NCBI GenBank assembly: GCA_964574335.1
Contig: CAZNNH010000167.1
Coordinates: 1-14,126 of the forward strand
Length of the DNA stretch: 14,126 nucleotides
Reading direction: 5' to 3'
DNA from: CAZNNH01 sp964574335
Lineage (GTDB): Bacteria > Acidobacteriota > Vicinamibacteria > Fen-336
Shown here: piece after piece, positions 8,451 to 14,126 of the stretch
Position numbering within the stretch: position 1 is the stretch's first letter
Layout: every line of letters starts with the position of its first letter
Program-made: the position numbers and the translations under genes
The notes under the pieces: generated by a model
Told to the model about the DNA's origin: nothing
Databases searched by the model: none
The model's input: only the letters and a program-made list of their open reading frames with translations

Positions 8451-10823
8451 ATGAGAAGGAAGGGACTGGCCCTGATCGTCACCGCTGGCATCGGGTTGGT
8501 GGGAACGCACGCGTACCCCGCCGGCCCCGCGGAGGAGGGCTCGCTCGGGCCGGTCCTCTTCTACCGGCAACCGGCACACAGGTGGGTCGAGGCGCTGCCG
8601 GTCGGCAACGGCCGGCTCGGCGGCATGGTGTTCGGGGGTGTCCCCAAAGAGCTCATCCAGCTCAACGAGGACACGTTCTGGTCCGGCGGGCCGTACGACC
8701 CGATCAACCCGGAGGCGCTCCAGTACCTGCCACAGGTCCGGCAGCTCCTCCGCGAGGGCCGCTACCAGGAGGCGCAGGACCTGGCCGACCAGAAGCTGAT
8801 GGGCGACCCGCGCCACCTGCAGGCCTACCAGCCGCTCGGCGACCTGCGCCTGGTCTTGGACGGCCACGACCAGCCCAGCCACTACCGCCGCGAGCTCGAC
8901 CTCGACCGCGCCGTGGTCCGCGTCTGCTACCGGATCGGGGCCACCACCTTCACCCGCGAGGTCTTCTCCAGCGCCCCCGATCAGTCGATCGTGGTTCGCC
9001 TCACCGCCGATCGGCCCGCCAGGCTCCGCTTCACGGTCACCCTCGACAGCCAGCAGCCGTTCGCGCTACAGCCGCTGGCGGCGCACGGCCTGCTGATGAC
9101 CGGACGATGGCGCGGAGACCTGACGAGGCCCGAGGACCACCTGAAGCTCTCGCACGGCCTCCAGGCCCGCTGGTACGGAGAAGGCCTGACCTTCGCGGTC
9201 CAGCTCGTGGCGGAGACGCAGGGGGGACGGGTCGAGGTCGACCGGGAGGGGCTGCACGTGGTGGACGCCGACTCCGCGACGCTGCGCCTGGCTGCGGCCA
9301 CCAGCTTCAGGGGCCACGATCCCGAGGCCGCCTGCGCGGAGACGCTGCGGGCCAGACGGCCCTACCGTGAGCTGCTGGCACGTCACCTGGTCGATCACCG
9401 CTCGCTTTTCCGGCGCGTTTCTCTGGACCTGGGAGCGGCGGAGGGGAGCGCCCTCCCCACGGACGAGCGCCTGGCGGCGCTGCGCGAGGGCGCGGCGGAC
9501 CCGGGACTCATGGCGACGTACTTCCAGTACGGGCGCTACCTGCTCATCGCCAGCTCGCGGCCGGGCACCCAGCCCGCAAACCTGCAGGGGATCTGGAACC
9601 ACGACCGGTACCCTGCCTGGGGGAGCAAGTACACGATCAACATCAACACCGAGATGAACTACTGGCCCGCCGAGGTGACGAACCTGGCCGAGTGCCACCA
9701 GCCGCTCTTCGACCTGGTCGAGGAGCTGCGCGATGCCGGTCGCCGAACCGCGCGCGCGCACTACGGCGCGGGAGGCTTCGTCGCCCACCACAACACCGAC
9801 CTCTGGCGGGTGGCGACACCCGTCGACGGCGCCCGCTGGGGGCTGTGGCCGATGGGCGGCGCCTGGCTGGCGACCCACCTCTTCGAGCACTACGCGTTCG
9901 ACGACGATCCATCCTTTCTGCGTCGGGCCTATCCCGTGCTCAAGGAGGCCTCCCTGTTCCTCCTCGACTTCCTGGTCGAGGACCCACAGGGTCGGCTGGT
10001 GACGAACCCTTCGCACTCGCCCGAGAACGCATTCATCGACGACGAGGGCCATCAGGGGGTGCTCTGCGTGGGCGCCACCATGGACTTCGGGATCATCCGC
10101 GAGCTCTTCGGGGACTGCCTGAGCGCCGCTCGGATCTTGGGCGAAGACGCGGCCTTCCAGGCCCGACTACAGGACGCGCTTTCACGGCTCCCGGCCTATC
10201 AGATCGGCAAGCACGGGCAGCTCCAGGAGTGGCTCGAGGATTTCGACGAGGCCGAGCCGGGCCACCGTCACGTCTCGCACCTGTTCGCCCTGCACCCGGG
10301 CCACTCGATCACGCTGCGCGGCACGCCGGAGCTGGCCCGGGCCGCCCGCGTCTCACTGGAGCGGCGGCTGGCCCACGGCGGCGGCGGCACCGGTTGGAGC
10401 CGCGCCTGGATCATCAGCCTCTTCGCCCGGCTCGGCGACGGCGACAAGGCCCACGAGAACCTGTCCACGCTGCTCGCTCGATCGACCCTGCCCAACCTGT
10501 TCGACAACCATCCGCCGTTTCAGATCGACGGCAACTTCGGTGGCACCGCCGGCATCGCGGAGATGCTGCTGCAGAGCCACGCCGGCGAGCTGGAGCTGCT
10601 GCCGGCGCTGCCGCATGCCTGGCCGGACGGCAGCGTCACCGGGCTGCGCGCCCGCGGCGGCTTCGAGGTCGACGTCGACTGGCGGGGCGGGTCTCTCGAG
10701 CGCGCGGTGATCCGCTCGAAGCGGGGCGCACCCTGCACGGTGCGCTACGGCGAGAGGACCCTCCGCCTCACGACGAGCGCTGGAGAGGAGGTCGCCCTCG
10801 ACGGCTCGTTGCAGGTCCAGTGA
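8451..10823 (+). CDS. Secreted glycoside hydrolase family 95 (alpha-L-fucosidase family)
   Basis: This 790-residue enzyme begins with a signal peptide (RRK n-region, hydrophobic 6-20, cleavage near residue 21-24), so it works outside the cytoplasm. The mature protein has the GH95 order: an N-terminal beta-sandwich (about 34-285, opening with LPVGNGRLGGMVFGG and LNEDTFWSG), a helical linker, an (alpha/alpha)6 barrel (about 335-700) and a C-terminal beta domain. Catalytic landmarks of the family are intact: NINTEMNYWPA with Asn397 and Asn399, NPSHSPEN with the acid Glu525, and QIDGNFGG with Asp693. These match by eye the Asn/Asn/Glu/Asp set of Bifidobacterium AfcA, an inverting alpha-1,2-L-fucosidase. 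Some GH95 members prefer L-galactose or related sugars, so the exact substrate is open. GGAGG lies about eight bases before the ATG. The gene is divergent from padR and convergent with the LysR gene, 27 bp away. Confidence 0.92.
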   Translation: MRRKGLALIVTAGIGLVGTHAYPAGPAEEGSLGPVLFYRQPAHRWVEALPVGNGRLGGMVFGGVPKELIQLNEDTFWSGGPYDPINPEALQYLPQVRQLLREGRYQEAQDLADQKLMGDPRHLQAYQPLGDLRLVLDGHDQPSHYRRELDLDRAVVRVCYRIGATTFTREVFSSAPDQSIVVRLTADRPARLRFTVTLDSQQPFALQPLAAHGLLMTGRWRGDLTRPEDHLKLSHGLQARWYGEGLTFAVQLVAETQGGRVEVDREGLHVVDADSATLRLAAATSFRGHDPEAACAETLRARRPYRELLARHLVDHRSLFRRVSLDLGAAEGSALPTDERLAALREGAADPGLMATYFQYGRYLLIASSRPGTQPANLQGIWNHDRYPAWGSKYTININTEMNYWPAEVTNLAECHQPLFDLVEELRDAGRRTARAHYGAGGFVAHHNTDLWRVATPVDGARWGLWPMGGAWLATHLFEHYAFDDDPSFLRRAYPVLKEASLFLLDFLVEDPQGRLVTNPSHSPENAFIDDEGHQGVLCVGATMDFGIIRELFGDCLSAARILGEDAAFQARLQDALSRLPAYQIGKHGQLQEWLEDFDEAEPGHRHVSHLFALHPGHSITLRGTPELARAARVSLERRLAHGGGGTGWSRAWIISLFARLGDGDKAHENLSTLLARSTLPNLFDNHPPFQIDGNFGGTAGIAEMLLQSHAGELELLPALPHAWPDGSVTGLRARGGFEVDVDWRGGSLERAVIRSKRGAPCTVRYGERTLRLTTSAGEEVALDGSLQVQ

Positions 10824-10850
10824 CGCGCCCCGCGCTCGTGGGAAGGGAGA

Positions 10851-11738
10851 TCAGATCACCTCCACGTCGCGATTCATGCCGAGCAGCTCGGCCAGGGCAT
10901 TCAGCTCCCGACTGCTGGAGCGCAGGTCCTCGCAGACGATGTTGAGACGTACCAGCCTGGCGCCACCCGCCGGCAGGCGCAGCGGTACCAGCTCGCCGCT
11001 CGTGAGGTAGGGTTGGATCCGGTGCTTGGGCAGCCAGCCGAAGCACAGCCCGCTGCGGACGGCTTCGATGGCGGCATCGATCGTCCCGACCGGGAGGGAG
11101 CGTTGGGCCGGGCTACGCGGCTGGCCGACGCCGGTGCCGGAAGCCATGGCTTCGATGGTGACCAGGGTCTGCTGCGTCAAGTCGATGCGCGTCGGCGGCC
11201 GCTTCAGCGAGTGGAGGGGGTGGTCCTTTCGAGCCACCGCCAACATCCTGATCTCCAGGATCGGCTTGACGAAATGGGCGCGCGACATCAGACCGGCGAC
11301 GCAGAGGTGGGCCCCGTGGGCCGAGAACTCGGCGTCCGGGGAGACGAAGGTCGCCTGCCGGAGTCTCAGCCGGACGTGAGGAAACCGCTCCGTGAACGCC
11401 GAGAGGGCCGCGAACAGACGCTCATTGGGGAAGATGCTGTCGACCGAGAGTCGGATCTCCGATTCTCCGCCGGAGGCGAGCGAGTGCGCCCGCTGCTCGA
11501 GTCGCTGGAACCCGGCCAGGTGGGGTTCGGCGTCCGCGAGCAGGAGGCGGCCCACCTCGGTCAACTGCGCCTTGCGGCCCTTCGGCTCGAGGAGCTTGAT
11601 CCCGAGCTGCTCCTGAAGCCGGGCAACCGCGTAGCTGATCGTGGACTGCGACCGGCCGAGTTGCTCCGCCGCGGGTGCAAAGCCGCCCAACTGGACCACG
11701 GCCTGCAGGGTCTCCCACTCGCTCAGGGTCGTCTTCAT
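10851..11738 (-). CDS. LysR-family transcriptional regulator
   Basis: This 295-residue regulator has an N-terminal winged helix-turn-helix (about 5-62: GGFAPAAEQLGRSQSTISYAVARLQEQLG, with the LysR pattern of AAE, SQSTIS and LGIKLL). A linker helix follows, then a periplasmic-binding-protein-like effector domain (about 93-290) that normally binds a small inducer. LysR proteins usually control a divergently transcribed neighbour; here that is the tandem esterase pair. A T-N11-A box lies just upstream. The start at 11738 is chosen because about 20 residues before the GGF motif is normal for the family. An in-frame ATG at 11753 would add five residues but lies inside the operator, and neither start has a strong ribosome binding site. 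The GH95 gene on its other side may belong to the same regulon, though I see no matching box in front of it. Confidence 0.9.
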   Translation of the reverse strand: MKTTLSEWETLQAVVQLGGFAPAAEQLGRSQSTISYAVARLQEQLGIKLLEPKGRKAQLTEVGRLLLADAEPHLAGFQRLEQRAHSLASGGESEIRLSVDSIFPNERLFAALSAFTERFPHVRLRLRQATFVSPDAEFSAHGAHLCVAGLMSRAHFVKPILEIRMLAVARKDHPLHSLKRPPTRIDLTQQTLVTIEAMASGTGVGQPRSPAQRSLPVGTIDAAIEAVRSGLCFGWLPKHRIQPYLTSGELVPLRLPAGGARLVRLNIVCEDLRSSSRELNALAELLGMNRDVEVI

Positions 11739-11749
11739 CCTGCGAGGAT

Positions 11750-11768
11750 ACATCGAGAGAGTCGATGT
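11750..11768. promoter_or_regulatory. LysR-type operator box (T-N11-A inverted repeat)
   Basis: A perfect inverted repeat ACATCGA-GAGAG-TCGATGT has seven-base arms and a five-base spacer. Its core ATCGA-N5-TCGAT fits the T-N11-A LysR consensus exactly. It lies 12 bases before the preferred LysR start and is centred about 66 bp upstream of the predicted transcription start of the divergent esterase genes, the textbook place for a LysR recognition site. It should serve both autoregulation and activation of the esterases; binding has not been shown. Confidence 0.7.
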
Positions 11769-11790
11769 GTACTCTGGAGGGATGCCGACT

Positions 11791-11818
11791 TTGCTTCGAA
11801 ATTGCTCAAGGGTAGTAT
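11791..11818 (+). promoter_or_regulatory. Probable promoter of the esterase genes
   Basis: An AT-richer island in GC-rich DNA holds TTGCTT (11791-11796), a 16-bp spacer and TAGTAT (11813-11818). The -35 box is weak (three of six) and the -10 box moderate (four of six), which is usual for an activator-dependent promoter. Transcription would start near 11825, leaving a leader of about 66 bases that contains a small CCCTG/CAGGG hairpin (11819-11835). Confidence 0.45.
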
Positions 11819-11890
11819 CCCTGCTGCCGACAGGGGATGGCTCTGGATGCTCGAGGGATGCTTCCCGGGAGTCGGCCGGAGGTGAGACCG

Positions 11891-13093
11891 ATGAAGCAAG
11901 CGGCGATCGCGGTGTTCTTGGCGGCGACTCTCGGCTGGGCCCAGGAGCCCGAAACGTATCGGCCCGCCGCCACCAACGTCTGGGGAGCGGCCTACCCCCG
12001 CCTCGATAACGCGGGCAGGGCCGAGCTCCGGGTCAAGGCCCCCGACGCCACCAAGGTTCGCCTCAACTTCTGGAGCGGTCCGAAGCTGGACATGGAGAAG
12101 CAGGCGGATGGGGTCTGGACCGTGACCACGCCGCCCCTGGTTCCCGGCTTCCACTACTACACCTTCCTGATCGACGACGTCGAGGTCACCGACCTCGGCA
12201 GCCACGCGTTCTTCGGTGGCGGCAAGCACGTGAGCGGCCTCGAGGTCCCGGAGCCCGGAACCACCTTCTATTCGGCCCAGGACGTGCCCCACGGCCAGGT
12301 CCGTGAGATTTGGTACCACTCGAAGGTGACGGGTACCTGGCGAGACGCGCTGGTGTACACGCCTCCCGGCTACGACACCCAGACCGGCGTGCGTTACCCG
12401 GTCCTCTATCTGCAGCACGGCGGGGGTGAGGACGAGACCGGGTGGACCCGGCAGGGCCACGCGAACTTCATCCTCGACAACCTGATCGCGGCCGGGACCT
12501 GCAAGCCGATGATCCTGGTCATGGCCTACGGCTACGCCCGGCACGCCGACCGGCCGGTTCCCGACCTGACCGGAAAGCCGTTCGGCTCGCCCGAGATGAT
12601 GCAGGCGATGCGCGAGATGGCGGCGGCCTTCGAGGACGACCTGACCCAGGTGCTGATCCCCTACGTCGATTCGAGCTTCAGGACCGTTCCAGACCGCGAC
12701 CACCGTGCGATGGCCGGCTTGTCGATGGGAGGGATGCAGACCTTCCAGGTCACTTTCAATCACCTCGACCTCTTCTCCCACATCGGAGGGTTCAGCGGGG
12801 CCGCCGGGCCGCTGGTGCTCGGCAACCAGAAGCTCGATCCGAAGACGGCCTTCGGCGGGGCGCTGGCCGATCCGGCCGCCTTCGCGAAGAAGGTGCACCT
12901 GCTCTGGCTGGGCGTCGGGACCGAAGAGCCCGAAGGGATGCGGGACGGCATCCGACGGCTGCATGCCTCGCTGCTGGAGGCGAACGTGGACCACGTCTAC
13001 TACGAGTCGCCGGGAACCGACCACGAGTGGCAGACGTGGCGGCGCGACCTGAACGACTTCGCGCCCAGGCTGTTCCAACAGGCCGATCGGTAG
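11891..13093 (+). CDS. Secreted CE1-type esterase with N-terminal E-set domain (acetylxylan/feruloyl esterase-like)
   Basis: This 400-residue protein has a short signal peptide (hydrophobic 4-15, cleavage near GWA or WAQ). Residues about 25-118 form an immunoglobulin-like E-set/CBM48-type domain (VKAPDATKVRLNFW ... GVWTVTTPPLVPGFHYYTFLIDD), which often precedes esterases of this group. Residues about 130-395 are an alpha/beta hydrolase of the esterase D/CE1 group: LQHGGGEDETGW (174-185, oxyanion region), the nucleophile elbow GLSMGG with Ser278, and TDHEW with catalytic His378. The acid is probably a glutamate in GTEEPE (343-348) rather than the usual aspartate. It likely removes acetyl or hydroxycinnamoyl groups from polysaccharide. 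The start at 11891 has GGAGGTGA eight bases ahead, which is far better than an upstream ATG at 11837. The next esterase begins 27 bp after the stop, so they form an operon. Confidence 0.88.
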   Translation: MKQAAIAVFLAATLGWAQEPETYRPAATNVWGAAYPRLDNAGRAELRVKAPDATKVRLNFWSGPKLDMEKQADGVWTVTTPPLVPGFHYYTFLIDDVEVTDLGSHAFFGGGKHVSGLEVPEPGTTFYSAQDVPHGQVREIWYHSKVTGTWRDALVYTPPGYDTQTGVRYPVLYLQHGGGEDETGWTRQGHANFILDNLIAAGTCKPMILVMAYGYARHADRPVPDLTGKPFGSPEMMQAMREMAAAFEDDLTQVLIPYVDSSFRTVPDRDHRAMAGLSMGGMQTFQVTFNHLDLFSHIGGFSGAAGPLVLGNQKLDPKTAFGGALADPAAFAKKVHLLWLGVGTEEPEGMRDGIRRLHASLLEANVDHVYYESPGTDHEWQTWRRDLNDFAPRLFQQADR

Positions 13094-13120
13094 GGCGTCT
13101 TCTCCGAGAGGGTGTGGGCG

Positions 13121-14126
13121 ATGACGACGACGACGAGACTGCTTCTGTTGATGACGCTCGGGTTGGCCGTCGCCGCGGGTGGCCGGCTTGCCGCACAGGT
13201 AGAGACGGAGGTGCCGCCGGTCATCCCGAGCGCCCGGCCCGCCACCGTGGAGCACGTCCACATCCACGGGACGGCCCTGGAAGGCAACCTGGAAGGGAAC
13301 GCCGTCGACCGCGACGCGATCGTGTTCCTGCCCCCGAGCTACGCCCAGGAGACCTCGCGGCGCTACCCGGTCGTCTATGCCCTCCACGGCTACTCGATCG
13401 GCGCCGAGCAATGGACCCACGAGATCCACGTGCCCCAGACCATCGAGGGCGCCTTCGCCCAGGGCGCCCAGGAGATGATCGTCGTCCTCCCCGACTCCAA
13501 GACGGTGCACAACGGCTCCATGTACTCGAGCTCGGTCACCACCGGGGACTTCGAGCGGTTCATCGCCCACGACGTCGTGGCCTACACCGACGCACACTAC
13601 CGGACCATCCCGGATCGACGGAGCCGCGGGCTGGTCGGCCACTCGATGGGAGGTTACGGCGCGACCCGGATCGGCATGAAGCATGCCGACGTCTTCGGCA
13701 GCCTCTACATCATGAGCCCGTGCTGCCTCTCCCCTCGGCAGGCGGGGCCCGCCAACCCGGAGCTCGAGAAGGAGCTCGAGGCCGTGAAGACGCCCGAGGA
13801 CTCGGCGAGCCTCCCCTTCTTCGCCCGTGCCCAGCTCGCGACCGCCGCGGCCTGGTCGCCCAACCCGAAGAAGCCCCCGCTCTTCCTGGACCTGCCCACG
13901 AAGGCGGGCGCACCACAGCCGGAGGTGCTCGCTAAATGGGCGGCCAACGCACCGCTCGCCTTCGTCGATCAGTACATCTCCAACCTGCGCCAGTATCGGG
14001 GTGTCGCCATCGACGTGGGCGACCAGGACCGTCTGCGGGACGATGCGGGCAGGCTCCACGACGTCCTCGACACGTACGGGATCGAGAACCGCTTCGAGAT
14101 CTACCCCGGCACCCACACCAGCCGGG
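13121..14126 (+). CDS. Second secreted esterase D/CE1-like hydrolase (3' partial)
   Basis: The frame is open to the right edge; 335 codons are visible. The protein starts with a Thr-rich n-region and a hydrophobic signal (6-20, cleavage near LAA). The hydrolase fold follows without an E-set domain: AIVFLPPSY, YPVVYALHGYS (82-92), the nucleophile elbow GHSMGG with Ser175, the acid in DVGDQDRL (Asp301 or Asp303), and GTH with the likely catalytic His332 only a few residues before the edge. All three catalytic elements are therefore present and little should be missing. It resembles the putative esterase/FrmB-like group near CE1. A Cys-Cys pair (201-202) follows the elbow strand. It sits 27 bp downstream of the first esterase and probably shares its transcript. 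The substrate is unknown; acyl removal from polysaccharide fits the context. The ribosome binding site is only moderate (GAGAGGG, about nine bases from the ATG). Confidence 0.85.
   Translation, partial: MTTTTRLLLLMTLGLAVAAGGRLAAQVETEVPPVIPSARPATVEHVHIHGTALEGNLEGNAVDRDAIVFLPPSYAQETSRRYPVVYALHGYSIGAEQWTHEIHVPQTIEGAFAQGAQEMIVVLPDSKTVHNGSMYSSSVTTGDFERFIAHDVVAYTDAHYRTIPDRRSRGLVGHSMGGYGATRIGMKHADVFGSLYIMSPCCLSPRQAGPANPELEKELEAVKTPEDSASLPFFARAQLATAAAWSPNPKKPPLFLDLPTKAGAPQPEVLAKWAANAPLAFVDQYISNLRQYRGVAIDVGDQDRLRDDAGRLHDVLDTYGIENRFEIYPGTHTSR

Noticed and set aside
7802..9370. A 522-codon plus-strand frame crossing from the permease/PadR region into GH95
   Set aside because: It spans a divergent promoter region and overlaps clear genes on both sides; the product is low-complexity.
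11837..11890. Upstream ATG extending the first esterase by 18 residues
   Set aside because: It would bury the signal peptide behind a non-hydrophobic leader, while the ATG at 11891 has a strong ribosome binding site and begins a signal peptide.
11735..14116. A 793-codon open frame on the minus strand, the longest antisense frame in the window
   Set aside because: It lies opposite two esterase genes with intact catalytic motifs and signal peptides and runs into the LysR gene. Its product is rich in Arg, Gly, Val and His with no recognisable domain, as expected for the antisense shadow of GC-rich coding DNA.

Overview
The window is very GC-rich and densely coded, with no tRNA, rRNA, insertion sequence, phage gene or CRISPR array that I could see. 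A PadR regulator overlapping a large MacB/FtsX-type permease of the ADOP family (named for its expansion in Acidobacteria) points to an Acidobacteriota-like, Gram-negative soil or sediment bacterium. Several exported proteins and carbohydrate-active enzymes fit that. The assignment is inference; no marker gene is present.

Left part, bases 1-5066. A plus-strand gene enters from the left edge and encodes the end of a SulP-type anion permease: a STAS domain, a cysteine cluster and a rhodanese domain. It converges on a run of minus-strand genes. In transcription order these are a secreted HEAT-repeat protein (5066-4017), an Uup-like ABC-F ATPase (3963-2146), a single-domain globin (1997-1584) and a small secreted protein with four cysteines (1523-867).

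Middle, bases 5067-8341. An 879-residue ADOP permease (7958-5319) overlaps its PadR regulator (8293-7955) by four bases. A near-consensus sigma70 promoter lies upstream (TTGACA, 17 bp, TATCGT), and nested inverted repeats cover the ribosome binding site and start codon, suggesting autoregulation.

Right part, bases 8342-14126. This is a polysaccharide-degradation region. A secreted GH95 glycosidase (alpha-L-fucosidase family) is on the plus strand. A LysR regulator converges on it and is divergent from two tandem secreted CE1-type esterases, the second cut by the right edge. Between LysR and the esterases lies a perfect 19-bp inverted repeat containing a T-N11-A LysR box. It is centred about 66 bp upstream of the predicted esterase transcription start, the usual place for a LysR recognition site. 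The simplest reading is a small regulon for removing fucose or related sugars and acyl groups from a decorated plant, algal or microbial polysaccharide.

I found no wholly new system. The parts most worth following up are the permease-STAS-Cys-rhodanese fusion, the two well-resolved regulatory regions, and the two uncharacterised secreted proteins.
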